DNA from: Gammaproteobacteria bacterium
GTDB lineage: Bacteria; Pseudomonadota; Gammaproteobacteria; UBA6429; Thiohalophilaceae
DNA length: 64,000 bases
Direction of reading: 5' to 3'
NCBI GenBank assembly: GCA_030594815.1
Contig: JAUVEN010000004.1
Location: forward strand, 1-64,000
Shown here piece after piece: positions 9,691 through 18,928 of this stretch (position 1 is its first letter; every line of letters begins with the position of its first letter). Made by a program: the position numbers and the translations under genes. The notes below the pieces were generated by a model, which worked only from the letters and a program-made list of their open reading frames with translations, did not search any database and was not told the DNA's origin.

Positions 9691-10638
9691 ATGACGTCGT
9701 ATCCTTCTATCGCTAAAATTACCGTTTCTGTCGATCCAAAGTTACAGTTGAAACGGAGAATTACTCAAACCAGCTTTTTTATACTTTTTATAATTACTCC
9801 TATATTTGATCTTCTTCGATTAGATTTACATTTGGGTCACTTTATATTTTTAGGGCAAAACTGGACCCTGGGTCTGGATGCATTGCAAGCCGGTGAAGGA
9901 AGTGTTGCTGAGGCAGTTATAAATATATTCCTTCGGGTTTTTTTACCCTTCTTTGGGCTGGCTACAGCATTTCTATGGGTGGCATGGAAATATGGTCGTC
10001 TTTACTGTGGTTGGTTGTGCCCGCATTTTTCTGTTGTTGAAACAATAAATGGTTTAATGCGAAAAGCCAGTGGCAAGTTTAGTATATGGGACAAGAAAAA
10101 ATCCCTAAATAAAGTCGATGGCAGTAAAATTGAAACAGATAAAAGATATTGGTGGTTGGTTTACATTGCTGTAGTTGGCTTTGCTTTTTTATGGGCGGTG
10201 GTTTTTCTTACCTATTTATTACCGCCAAAAGAGATTTATTATAACCTTGTGCATTTTAGTTTAACGCGTAACCAGATGATATTTATTGGTGCTGCAACCA
10301 TTTTGTTGTCAATTGAATTTATGTTTGCACGTCATTTCTTTTGTCGTTTTGCCTGTGCCGTGGGTGTATTTCAAAGTTTGGTTTGGATGGCAAATAAGCA
10401 TGCGATGGTGGTGAGTTTTGATAGAAAAAATGCACTACAGTGTCAGGGCTGCCATGTTGCCTGTGAAGATGAATGCCCGATGCGTTTAAAACCACGTTCA
10501 ATTAAAAGATATATGTTTAATTGTACTGAGTGTGGACGATGTCTTAGTGCATGCAAGCAAGTACAAAATAAAAATGATCATGCATCATTACTCACATGGA
10601 AAGATGGACAATCAGCCTTTCAGGAAAGTGATCGCTAA
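9691..10638 (+). CDS. Membrane polyferredoxin (NapH/CcoG-like) of the nor cluster
   Basis: A 315-residue membrane protein with four to five helices. Cytoplasmic-type cysteine motifs are CGWLCPH (near residue 108) and CRFACAVG (near 215). A pair of [4Fe-4S]-type clusters follows at the C-terminus (CQGCHVACEDECP and CTECGRCLSACK). This is the architecture of the NapH/NosR/CcoG group, which move electrons from quinol across the membrane or handle copper. It is shorter than CcoG and lacks the CcoG C-terminal Ig-like domain. It overlaps norD by one base, so it is co-expressed with NorD. It could supply electrons for NorQD-dependent metal insertion; this is inference. Confidence 0.85.
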   Translation: MTSYPSIAKITVSVDPKLQLKRRITQTSFFILFIITPIFDLLRLDLHLGHFIFLGQNWTLGLDALQAGEGSVAEAVINIFLRVFLPFFGLATAFLWVAWKYGRLYCGWLCPHFSVVETINGLMRKASGKFSIWDKKKSLNKVDGSKIETDKRYWWLVYIAVVGFAFLWAVVFLTYLLPPKEIYYNLVHFSLTRNQMIFIGAATILLSIEFMFARHFFCRFACAVGVFQSLVWMANKHAMVVSFDRKNALQCQGCHVACEDECPMRLKPRSIKRYMFNCTECGRCLSACKQVQNKNDHASLLTWKDGQSAFQESDR

Positions 10639-12542
10639 TGGCTCTTAAAGCACCAAAATTTATGCAAGCGTTACATCGGCTGGTTGAGATAGAAGAACAT
10701 GTCGGTTCTATATGGCATCGATTGATAATGCATGAAGACAACAAACGCTATCCGGAAGAAGCCGTATATCTGGACGATGTTCGACGTAGTGTTGCCGTGA
10801 TGTTTCGAGCGCTTGGTGGAGATGGCGCTCTTAAAATAGAATCCACAGCGGCAACAGAATATGCAGCGCGGCGTACCTGGCGACAACGGATAGCAGGCAG
10901 TAACAGACATGTTGAATTGAGTTGGCGTAATGAATCATCATTAAATCTACCCGCATGTATAGATATCTTTCCTGAAAAAGAATTGAATCGTGATCTTTAT
11001 TTATGGCTTGCGGCACTGGCATCGGGTGATGCAGGCATTAAACAAAAACAGAATGACTGGATTCGATACAACCAATGGTTGAGTTGTAAAGTATTAAAAC
11101 GTTTCCCGGGTTTACTTGAACGTTATCAACGATTAGTTGCAGCACAATTAGCTTTGCGTCCCGATATTAAAAAATTAAAAAAAGATGAAGCAGAGTTAGA
11201 ACTTGTCATTCAAAAGGCAATGGATAATCCAGGTGAAGTGTTCGAATCTCCCACTATAGAAGATAAGACTTATATGCCTCAACCGGTTTATCTCTGGTTG
11301 CATCCTTCTCCACCTTATTCTGAACTGGGCACAATTTCTTCGCAGGATGATGATGTTATACCGGAATCAGAAGGTGAAACAATTGATCCTGAAGAAGAAC
11401 GTCGTTATCGCGCAGAGCAAGTAGAGATGCCCAATGGTAAAGATGGTCTGGTATTGGATCGTTTTGAAAATATATTTAGCTGGACGGAGTATATAAAAGT
11501 AGATCGTAGTACAGATGAAGATGAAGACCTGGAATCAGCAGAAGATTCTGCAAAAGATCTTGATCAGTTGAGTGTTGCACGTGATAGTAAAAGCACGGCA
11601 AAACGTATCCGTTTTGATCTTGATTTACCATCTGCTGAAAGTGATGACACTTTGATCGGTGAAGGTATCATGTTGCCCGAGTGGGATTATCGTAAATCTG
11701 AATTAGTAAAAGATCATTGTTGTTTACAACCGATGGTTGCGGATACAGCAGAGGCCATTGAATTACCGCTAAGATTACGAAGCACTGCAAAACGATTACG
11801 CAGCCAGTTTGAAGCCTTAGTACCTTCACGAATCTGGTATAAAGGTCAAAAGGAAGGCAGTGAGGTTGATCTTGATGCTTATCTTGATTTTGTAACTGAA
11901 CAAAAACAATCACAAGCCATTGCCGATCAAGGTATGTACCGAGAGTTCCGGGGAGGCTTTCGTGATATGGCCTGTTTATTACTGGCAGATTTATCATTAT
12001 CAACAGACTCTTATGTTAATGATGAATCACGAGTTATTGATGTTATACGCGATAGCTTAATGTTATTTGCAGAAGCACTATCTGCTACCGGTGATCAGTT
12101 TGCTATGTATGGTTTTTCTTCTCGTTATCGTGACCATATTCGATTCCATACCTTAAAAACTTTCAGCCAATCTCACAATAACATTTCACGTGGCCGTATT
12201 AATGCGATCAAGCCAGGTTATTACACTCGAATGGGCGCAGCTATTCGCCAGGCAAGTGAGGTGTTAAGTAAACAATCGGCAAGCCAGCAATTACTATTGC
12301 TATTAACGGATGGTAAACCGAATGATTTGGACTTGTACGATGGTCGATATGGTATTGAAGATACTCGCATGGCACTAATTGAAGCCAGGCGGAAGGGTTT
12401 GCAGCCCTTTTGTGTCACCGTTGATGAAAAAGGCGGGGATTATTTGCCCTACATGTTTGGAGCTGAAAATTTTGTGGTTATTCGCAAGCCGTCTGAATTG
12501 CCCAGAGAACTACCTCTATTATATGCGCGGCTCACTAATTAG
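10638..12542 (+). CDS. norD: NorD, VWA-domain protein for NO reductase activation
   Basis: A 634-residue cytoplasmic protein that partners the AAA+ ATPase NorQ in maturing NorB. The C-terminal von Willebrand factor A domain (from about residue 440) has the MIDAS motif DLSLSTDS and the downstream TDGKPND strand. The N-terminal two thirds is alpha-helical with an acidic stretch around residues 290-310. Family length (about 600-640 aa) is normal. It starts by TAATG overlap with the preceding gene and ends the nor operon. Confidence 0.95.
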   Translation: MALKAPKFMQALHRLVEIEEHVGSIWHRLIMHEDNKRYPEEAVYLDDVRRSVAVMFRALGGDGALKIESTAATEYAARRTWRQRIAGSNRHVELSWRNESSLNLPACIDIFPEKELNRDLYLWLAALASGDAGIKQKQNDWIRYNQWLSCKVLKRFPGLLERYQRLVAAQLALRPDIKKLKKDEAELELVIQKAMDNPGEVFESPTIEDKTYMPQPVYLWLHPSPPYSELGTISSQDDDVIPESEGETIDPEEERRYRAEQVEMPNGKDGLVLDRFENIFSWTEYIKVDRSTDEDEDLESAEDSAKDLDQLSVARDSKSTAKRIRFDLDLPSAESDDTLIGEGIMLPEWDYRKSELVKDHCCLQPMVADTAEAIELPLRLRSTAKRLRSQFEALVPSRIWYKGQKEGSEVDLDAYLDFVTEQKQSQAIADQGMYREFRGGFRDMACLLLADLSLSTDSYVNDESRVIDVIRDSLMLFAEALSATGDQFAMYGFSSRYRDHIRFHTLKTFSQSHNNISRGRINAIKPGYYTRMGAAIRQASEVLSKQSASQQLLLLLTDGKPNDLDLYDGRYGIEDTRMALIEARRKGLQPFCVTVDEKGGDYLPYMFGAENFVVIRKPSELPRELPLLYARLTN

Positions 12543-12568
12543 ATGAAGTATATGTATCGATACATTAC

Positions 12569-12611
12569 TTGATCAAAATCAAGGTTTCTTAACCGATAGC
12601 ATGTGTAGAAT
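12569..12611 (+). promoter_or_regulatory. Dnr/Fnr-type promoter for nirS
   Basis: A perfect TTGAT-CAAA-ATCAA palindrome (12569-12582) is followed by TAGAAT at 12606-12611. With the palindrome centre at -41.5 the start would be near 12617, and the hexamer sits where a -10 should be. This would leave an untranslated leader of about 197 bases before the nirS ATG, with no second operator closer to the gene. Confidence 0.8.
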
Positions 12612-12813
12612 TAGCCAATCTTTTATTGTAGGGCTTGTGAGTATTGAAAGGCTATTTGGGTAGCCTCATTACTTGCCATTTAAATCCTTAGATTATGTTT
12701 AATTTATGGATTTAGAAGTCAAAACCCCTACTTATGTTAAAGGTTTTTTATAGGGCAACAGAATTTAGTTATAAAAGAATTTTTGGTAAACACAAAAAGT
12801 AGGAGTACTAATT

Positions 12814-14475
12814 ATGAGTACAAAACATTCGATAAAATATACGACGGCGATGTTAGCTGTCATCATCGGCATGGCCGCGTCCACGGGCGTTGCGTTTGCC
12901 AAAAAGAAATTTAAACCACTTAATGAAGCTGAGTTTGAACAGGCAAAAAGTATGTACTTCCAGCGTTGCGCAGGTTGTCATGGCGTTTTGCGTAAAGGTG
13001 CGACAGGTAAAAATCTGGAACCGCATGCAAACAAAGCTAAAAAGACAAAAGGCACGCTTAAGTTAGGTACCAAGCGTCTTGCGAAGATTATCACCATCGG
13101 TACAGAAGGTGGTATGAATAACTTTGATGATATCTTCAGTAAGAAAGAAATCAATTTGCTAGCTCGTTACATCCAGATGGAACCACCTATTCCGCCTGAA
13201 ATGGATTTAGCGTTAATGAAAAAACGTCACAAGGTTTATGTTCAGCCGAAGGACTATCCTAGCAAGCCAATGCACGGTCGCAACTGGCAGAACTTCTTCA
13301 TTGCTATCGAACGTGATAAAGGTTCAATCGCGATCATTGATGGTGACAAAAAAGAAGTGATTGCGCATATCCCTACCGGTTATGCCGTTCACGTACTTAA
13401 AACGGTTGAGCATCATAACACTCTACATGCCAAGGACGCTGGTCGTTTCTGGTACATTATGGGTCGTGATGGCATGATGACCAAGATCGATCTCTGGGCG
13501 ATGCCTAAGAATATGAAGGTAGCCCAGGTTCAGGTTGCTTATGACGCACGTGACGTTGCTGTATCAGGTGATGGCAAGTACGTTATCGGTGGTGGTTACT
13601 GGCCTCCTCATTTCGTTATTCTTGATGCTAAAACCATGACCCCACTGAAAGTCGTTTCTACTCGTGGTACAAACATTGATGGCGAGTATGTTAACGAGTC
13701 ACGTGTTGCTGCCATCTATGACACACCGATGGCACCTACATGGTTAGTGGCTGCGAAGGAATTAGGTCAGATGTGGCAGGTTGATTACTCTGATTTGGAT
13801 AACATGAAGATCACCAAAATAGACTCAGCTAAGTATCTGCATGATGGTTTCTACGATCCAACAGGCCGTTACTTCCAGATCGCTGCTAACGCATCTAACA
13901 AGATGGTTATTATTGATACAGTGACACAAAAACTGGAAGCAATGATCGATACTGACAAGAAACCTCACCCAGGTCCTGGTGCTAACTGGAACGACACCAA
14001 GTGTGGTCCTGTTGCTGGTACTACACACTTAGGTGTGGGTAAAGTAACTGTCTGGGGTAACGATCCTAAAGGCCATAAGAAAAATGCCTGGAAGATCTGC
14101 TACGAAGTTGATACCGACGGCCCTGGCGTATTCTTACGGACTCATCCTAAGAGTGACTACGTCTGGATAGACCAGACTAAACATCCAGAACCAGTAATCC
14201 AGCAGTCAGTTAAAGTCCTTGACAAGAAAACACGTAAGATTGTTAAGACTATCCAGTTGACTACGAAGAAAGGCTATGCAGCTGTTCACTTCGAGTTCAA
14301 CAAAGATGGTACTGAGGTTTGGGCATCTGTATGGAATCGTTCAGATAGTTTGAAGCCAAACGGTGAAATCATTATCTTTGATGCGAAGACTTTGAAAGAA
14401 GTAGGACGCATTAAAGGTCTTTACGCTCCAACAGGTAAATTCAATGTGTATAACCGTGTTAACCACGTAACTTAA
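12814..14475 (+). CDS. nirS: Cytochrome cd1 nitrite reductase NirS
   Basis: NirS is the periplasmic dimeric enzyme reducing nitrite to NO. A Sec signal peptide ends near VAFA (residue 29). The haem c domain has CAGCH at 52-56, and the eight-bladed propeller that binds haem d1 follows, with the typical APTGKFNVYNR ending. The 553-residue length is normal. Codon use is richer in C-ending codons (AAC, ATC, TAC) than in neighbours, a sign of high expression rather than transfer. A GTAGGAG ribosome site precedes the ATG. A single-gene transcript is likely because a terminator follows. Confidence 0.98.
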   Translation: MSTKHSIKYTTAMLAVIIGMAASTGVAFAKKKFKPLNEAEFEQAKSMYFQRCAGCHGVLRKGATGKNLEPHANKAKKTKGTLKLGTKRLAKIITIGTEGGMNNFDDIFSKKEINLLARYIQMEPPIPPEMDLALMKKRHKVYVQPKDYPSKPMHGRNWQNFFIAIERDKGSIAIIDGDKKEVIAHIPTGYAVHVLKTVEHHNTLHAKDAGRFWYIMGRDGMMTKIDLWAMPKNMKVAQVQVAYDARDVAVSGDGKYVIGGGYWPPHFVILDAKTMTPLKVVSTRGTNIDGEYVNESRVAAIYDTPMAPTWLVAAKELGQMWQVDYSDLDNMKITKIDSAKYLHDGFYDPTGRYFQIAANASNKMVIIDTVTQKLEAMIDTDKKPHPGPGANWNDTKCGPVAGTTHLGVGKVTVWGNDPKGHKKNAWKICYEVDTDGPGVFLRTHPKSDYVWIDQTKHPEPVIQQSVKVLDKKTRKIVKTIQLTTKKGYAAVHFEFNKDGTEVWASVWNRSDSLKPNGEIIIFDAKTLKEVGRIKGLYAPTGKFNVYNRVNHVT

Positions 14476-14510
14476 GGAATACTTTTAAGTTACTTAGTAA
14501 ATGAAATTGG

Positions 14511-14540
14511 GCGGACATACCGTTGTATGTCCGCTCTTCT
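14511..14540 (+). terminator. Rho-independent terminator after nirS
   Basis: A perfect ten-base stem GCGGACATAC / GTATGTCCGC with loop CGTT is followed by a pyrimidine run (TCTTCTTCT). The T run is interrupted by C, so it may be leaky and also act as a 3' stabiliser for an abundant mRNA. Confidence 0.75.
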
Positions 14541-14627
14541 TCTAACCAATAAGTACACATATTACACAAGGGACTTTATGACAAGGTTTCTTATGTAATG
14601 TTAACTATACAAAGCTGGATGTAAATT

Positions 14628-16376
14628 ATGTCTATTTCATCAAGAAAGTTCGGTTTAATGTCTCGTAAAGTAATGTTTGGAACCACTCTTGGTGCATCGT
14701 TATTTTTTATGATTGTTGGTGTTATTTTCTGGGGTGGTTTTAATACTTCAATGGAAGTCACCAATACAATGGATTTTTGTATTTCCTGTCATGAAATGGA
14801 AGAAAATGTTTACAAGGAATACCAAAAAACTATTCACTACACTAATCGAAGTGGTGTACGCGCGACCTGTTCCGACTGTCACGTCCCACGCCCATGGATA
14901 CATAAAGTAGTCCGTAAAATTCAGGCAAGTAACGAGGTTTTGCATAAAGTACTCGGTTCTATCGATACCCCTGAGAAATTTGATGCCAAGCGCTTAAAAC
15001 TGGCAAAAAATGTATGGCGCGGAATGAAAAATACCGATTCGCGTGAATGCAGAAACTGCCATAACTTTGATTCAATGAAACCGGAAGACCAGAAAAAACG
15101 TTCACGTAAGCAACATGCTGCGGGTATGGAAGACGGTAGTACCTGTATCGATTGTCATAAAGGTATTGCGCATAAGAAAGTTCATGATCAGCTCAGTGAA
15201 GAGGAACTTGAAGAACTATCAAAACCAGATCCTGATAATAAGCGTCCAATTGCTCCGCAATGGCAGGCCTTTATTGATAATGGTAATAAGCTAGTTAAGA
15301 AAGCAGGCGACAAAGAAGCTGAAGCAGCAACGGAAACTCCTGCTGAAGTAGCTGAAACAAAACCAGCTGCAGCAGCTCCTACAGCGAAATCATCTTCAGC
15401 TTCAACTTCGAAGGTAAATTGGGCAGGTGTAGAAGCGAAAGAAGTTGTGTTGTTCTATCCAGGACAAGCTTCAATGGAATGGGTAATGAAAGGCAGTGAT
15501 CATGGTGGTAAACGTGCCTTCATGACCGGTGATCGTTGTTTTGACTGCCATGAAGAAGAAGAAATTGATATTGGTGAAGTAATTGTAAGTGGTGAAAAAG
15601 TTGAACCGACTCCGATACCAGGTAAGCGTGGCAGCATAGCAATGAAAATCCAGGCTAAACATGATGCCAATAATCTTTATATGCGCTTCCAATGGGACGA
15701 TGCTGGTAAGCATAATCCGGTACCCTTTGTATCTGGCGGTAAAATGGATCCGAAGAATCCAATTAAACTTGCCGTTATGTTAACAACGGATAGTGAAGAA
15801 AATCCTGATGTTGAATATGCTGAACGTGCGGGTTGTTGGCAGACTTGTCATCATGATGCGAACTACATGCCGCATCAACCGGACAAATCAGTCTTAAAAT
15901 CCAGCCCGTTAGCTAAACAGCTTGATTTAAGTGGTGGATTCACTAAGTACCTGAAAGAAAGTCGTACCGCGATTGAAATTGAAGGAAAAAACAACAAAAA
16001 ACGTGGTGGCTGGGACAAATTGAAGAGCCAGGCAGAAATTGATGCCTTACTGAAGAAAGGCGCGTTCATGGACTTACTCCGTTACAAGTCGGGTACAGGT
16101 GAATCAGAAGATGGTTATATTCTGGCTGAGCGTGTTATGACCGGTGGTCAGGGTGTGTCTTTCACTGGCGGTCTGGAAGGCGGCGTATGGACAATTGAAA
16201 TGACCCGTAAGCTGACTTCTGACAAGTTGGGAGATATTAGTATGGCTACAGATCAAATGTATAACATTGGTTTTGCTATTCATGATGACTACACTAGTAG
16301 TCGTTTCCATCATGTATCTCTTGGGCTCAAGTTAGGTTTCAATAATGAAGATGCTGAAATTAACGCTGTGAAATAA
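14628..16376 (+). CDS. NirT/NapC tetrahaem domain fused to a C-terminal haem-binding module
   Basis: Residues 1-185 are a NapC/NirT-type quinol dehydrogenase: one membrane helix (about 17-39) and four haem motifs CISCH (51-55), CSDCH (81-85), CRNCH (141-145) and CIDCH (173-177). This part is clearly paralogous to the NapC encoded later in the window. An Ala/Pro/Glu linker (about 225-262) leads to a C-terminal region resembling the cytochrome c-552/DMSO-reductase gamma (EB_dh) haem-binding domain. That region carries CFDCH (304-308) and a non-canonical CWQTCH (403-408, CxxxCH). At 582 residues it is about three times NirT length. Position after nirS suggests it feeds electrons from quinol to NirS. 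The role of the extra module is inference. Confidence 0.88.
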   Translation: MSISSRKFGLMSRKVMFGTTLGASLFFMIVGVIFWGGFNTSMEVTNTMDFCISCHEMEENVYKEYQKTIHYTNRSGVRATCSDCHVPRPWIHKVVRKIQASNEVLHKVLGSIDTPEKFDAKRLKLAKNVWRGMKNTDSRECRNCHNFDSMKPEDQKKRSRKQHAAGMEDGSTCIDCHKGIAHKKVHDQLSEEELEELSKPDPDNKRPIAPQWQAFIDNGNKLVKKAGDKEAEAATETPAEVAETKPAAAAPTAKSSSASTSKVNWAGVEAKEVVLFYPGQASMEWVMKGSDHGGKRAFMTGDRCFDCHEEEEIDIGEVIVSGEKVEPTPIPGKRGSIAMKIQAKHDANNLYMRFQWDDAGKHNPVPFVSGGKMDPKNPIKLAVMLTTDSEENPDVEYAERAGCWQTCHHDANYMPHQPDKSVLKSSPLAKQLDLSGGFTKYLKESRTAIEIEGKNNKKRGGWDKLKSQAEIDALLKKGAFMDLLRYKSGTGESEDGYILAERVMTGGQGVSFTGGLEGGVWTIEMTRKLTSDKLGDISMATDQMYNIGFAIHDDYTSSRFHHVSLGLKLGFNNEDAEINAVK

Positions 16377-16410
16377 TAGCTGTAACTGACTCACAGTAAG
16401 AACCACACAA

Positions 16411-16443
16411 AAGCCACGGGGTGAATGCCCCGTGGCTTTTTTT
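16411..16443 (+). terminator. Rho-independent terminator after the NirT fusion gene
   Basis: A perfect stem AAGCCACGGGG / CCCCGTGGCTT (11 bp) with loop TGAATG is followed by seven T residues or near (TTTTTTTG). It separates the NirT-fusion transcript from the cupredoxin gene. Confidence 0.93.
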
Positions 16444-16497
16444 GTGTATACTTAAGTTTAATTTTTGATTCTTGCTGAATTGATTAAGGGTAAAAAA

Positions 16498-16851
16498 ATG
16501 AAAATTAAATTACTGGTTATGTTTTTTACACTAGCTGTTTTTAGTCTTAATTCATTAGCGAGTGATAAAAATGGCAGCAGCAGTAACCCATTAGTGATTA
16601 TTAAGAAAATGAAATTTATCCCCCAGGAAATCACGATTAAACGCGGGCAAAAGCTTCGTTGGGAAAATCGTGAAAAACGTCAATATCATAGTGTTTGGTT
16701 TGAAGCGTTGGGTGAGGAAGAACCTGATGATTATATGTTTCCTGATGATGAGAGCTTTGTTTATACGCGTGAATTTAAAAAAAGCGGAACCTTCCCTTAT
16801 CGTTGTGGGCCGCATCCAGAGATGACAGGCACAGTACGCGTCATTGACTAA
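16498..16851 (+). CDS. Periplasmic cupredoxin (plastocyanin/pseudoazurin-like)
   Basis: A 117-residue exported blue-copper protein. A signal peptide ends near NSLAS (residue 21). Type 1 copper ligands are visible as the histidine in QYHSVWF and the C-terminal loop CGPHPEM (C-x2-H-x2-M). I use the ATG at 16498, preceded by AAGGG, because the upstream in-frame TTG would add a non-signal-like extension. It lies between the NirT fusion and a NirN-like gene, so it may carry electrons in the periplasm to NirS or a d1 enzyme, as azurin and pseudoazurin do elsewhere. Confidence 0.88.
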   Translation: MKIKLLVMFFTLAVFSLNSLASDKNGSSSNPLVIIKKMKFIPQEITIKRGQKLRWENREKRQYHSVWFEALGEEEPDDYMFPDDESFVYTREFKKSGTFPYRCGPHPEMTGTVRVID

Positions 16852-16856
16852 GATAT

Positions 16857-18452
16857 ATGAAGAACAAGTCCATCAAACTCAACAACCTTGTTTTATTTAA
16901 GTTTACTTTTACTGTCTTTTGCCTCTTAGCTATGAAGCAGGGGTTTGCCCAAACAGCATTTACTCATGATGCTGCAAAATTATTTAAAACTCATTGCGCA
17001 GAATGTCATAGTGAGTATCGATTGGGAGGCATAGGGCCTGCTCTGTTGCCAGAAAACCTCAAATATCTCCGTAAGCCTGCTGCTATTAATACCATCTTAA
17101 ACGGCCGCGCAAAGACACTCATGCCGGCTTTTAAAAGCAAATTGAGTGACAACGAAATCCAGTCCCTCGTCGAATTTATCTATACCCCGTTAACAAAAAC
17201 ACCCGACTGGAATATAGAGAAAATTAAAGCCAGCCACATTATTCATAACAAGCAAAACAACTTACCAAATAAGCCATTATTGAATGTTAAGGATCAGCTT
17301 AATGTATTTGTCGTTGTAGAAAGGGGAGACCATCATGTCACCTTGCTTGATGGTGATACCTTTGAACCGGTACATCGTTTTAAATCAAGATTTTCATTAA
17401 TTGGAGAACCCAAATTTTCACCTTCAGGGCGCTTTGTTTATTTTTCTTCACGTGATGGCTGGATTAGTAAATATGATTTATACAATCTGAAGTGGGTTGC
17501 TGAAATTCGAGTCGGAATTAATACACGTAACCAGGCAATATCCGCTGATGGGCGTTACCTGCTGGTTGCAAATTTTTTGCCCCATACTCTGGTGCTGCTT
17601 GATACGCGGGATCTGAGCCCGATTAAACTGTACCAGGTAAAGAATCTGCAAGGTAAATCTTCACGAGTGAGTGCCGTTTATACCTCGCCTCCAGGCAATA
17701 GTTTTTTTGCCGCTTTTAAAGATATTTCTGAGTTCTGGGAAATATCTTATGCCGATGAACCTCCGCATGGATTCGGCATGTGGATGCATGATTATCGGGT
17801 AGATTCTGGTGAAAATACCAAACCCCAACCTTTTCCGCTGAGACGAATCCTTGTTAATGATTACCTGGATGACTTCTATTTTGATGAAGACTATATCTCT
17901 TTTATTGGTTTAACGCGTGCGGGTAAAGGTCAGGTCATCGACATGGATGTAAGAAAGATTATTGTTCCTGAAATAATCTTAAAAGGTAAACCTCATTTTA
18001 GTTCAGGTGTTAGCTTTAATTATAAAGGTCGAAAGGTATTGGCCGTACCTAATTTTAGAAAAGGCATTATTAGTGTTCTTGATATGGAAAGCTGGAAACT
18101 CATTAAAGAAATTAAAACTTTAGGTCCTGGTTTTTATATGCAGACGCATAAAAATTCCCCTTACATCTGGACAGAAGTATTATTTGGACCAAATAAAGAT
18201 GTAATACACGTGATTGATAAATCCAGTCTTGAAATTGTAAAAACATTACGACCTGCACCGGGAAAAAAATCTGCCCATGTTGAATTTACGCGTGATGGCA
18301 AACACGCTTTAGTCAGCATCTGGGAAAAGCAGGGTGCGGTAATCGTTTATGATGCAGTAACATTAAAAGAAATTAAACGTATTCCAATGAATAATCCTTC
18401 GGGTAAATATAATGTGTTTAATCGGACAAGATACGTTAAGACAAATGATTAA
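16857..18452 (+). CDS. nirN: NirN-like cytochrome (c-haem plus d1-type propeller), copy 1
   Basis: An exported 531-residue protein. It has a signal peptide (about residues 1-32), a cytochrome c domain with CAECH at 47-51 and methionine in TLMPAF, and then a cytochrome cd1-type propeller. NirN oxidises dihydro-haem d1 as the last step of d1 synthesis and hands it to NirS. The c-domain and blades closely resemble the second copy downstream of nirJ (shared GPALLPENLK, RDGWISKYD, PSGKYNVFN). It is nearer NirN than NirS in length and C-terminus. Here it follows the cupredoxin gene by five bases. Duplication could mean a redox protein or d1 carrier with a separate role. Confidence 0.85.
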   Translation: MKNKSIKLNNLVLFKFTFTVFCLLAMKQGFAQTAFTHDAAKLFKTHCAECHSEYRLGGIGPALLPENLKYLRKPAAINTILNGRAKTLMPAFKSKLSDNEIQSLVEFIYTPLTKTPDWNIEKIKASHIIHNKQNNLPNKPLLNVKDQLNVFVVVERGDHHVTLLDGDTFEPVHRFKSRFSLIGEPKFSPSGRFVYFSSRDGWISKYDLYNLKWVAEIRVGINTRNQAISADGRYLLVANFLPHTLVLLDTRDLSPIKLYQVKNLQGKSSRVSAVYTSPPGNSFFAAFKDISEFWEISYADEPPHGFGMWMHDYRVDSGENTKPQPFPLRRILVNDYLDDFYFDEDYISFIGLTRAGKGQVIDMDVRKIIVPEIILKGKPHFSSGVSFNYKGRKVLAVPNFRKGIISVLDMESWKLIKEIKTLGPGFYMQTHKNSPYIWTEVLFGPNKDVIHVIDKSSLEIVKTLRPAPGKKSAHVEFTRDGKHALVSIWEKQGAVIVYDAVTLKEIKRIPMNNPSGKYNVFNRTRYVKTND

Positions 18453-18469
18453 CAATTATTATTTGTTGT

Positions 18470-18616
18470 AGCTAACATCGTTTGAAGAAAAGGAGTCATT
18501 GAAATCATTTAACCTAATAGGCAGTAAACGGCCAGCCTATAAATAAGGCATCAATTATTTAGGGGTAGGTTCAGTCCCAGCGAGTGGTAAGAGCGATTTT
18601 GACTTGCTGGTTAGCT
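18470..18616 (-). repeat. attC-like recombination site of the ParE/Phd cassette
   Basis: On the minus strand the segment begins AGCTAAC and ends GTTAGCT, perfect inverted 7-mers of the RYYYAAC / GTTRRRY core type. The stop codon of the toxin gene (TAA) lies inside the first core, as in many integron cassettes. About 147 bases long, with internal inverted repeats (for example CCAGC / GCTGG). The inner L boxes are less clear than in the other sites, so the call depends partly on the array context. Confidence 0.6.
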
Positions 18617-18928
18617 GTTTTCTTCTGCTCTTGCATTTAGTAAATATTTTCTAAGTTGTTTTTCACTTCGCATAACATAAAGTATATATATTTTTTCTTT
18701 TTCAATACGATAAAAAATACGACAAGGTTCAACGATAATTTCTCGGTATCTTGAATTCTTAAATTCAGATGGTTTTCGACCAGGTTCAGGAAATTATTCA
18801 AGCCGATCTGTTGTGGAAAAAACTTTTTGGATAAGCTGTTTTGCTGCACTTGGTTTATCAAGTGCTATATATTCTGCTATTGCATCGAGATCTAATAGTG
18901 CTGGCTCAGCCCATATTATTTGAGCCAT
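18611..18928 (-). pseudogene. ParE/RelE-type toxin with an internal stop
   Basis: Reading from the ATG at 18928 gives MAQIIWAEPALLDLDAIAEY, the classic ParE opening. After DRLE an in-frame TAA at 18794-18796 interrupts the frame, which then continues as FPEPGRKPSEFKNSRYREI and IFYRIEKEKIYILYVM, the family core and C-terminus, to a final TAA at 18611. Both halves are in the same frame, so one nonsense change has inactivated the toxin unless it is a sequencing error. It overlaps the antitoxin gene by 13 bases, in the antitoxin-first order. It would inhibit gyrase or translation if intact; the family does not decide which. Confidence 0.85.
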
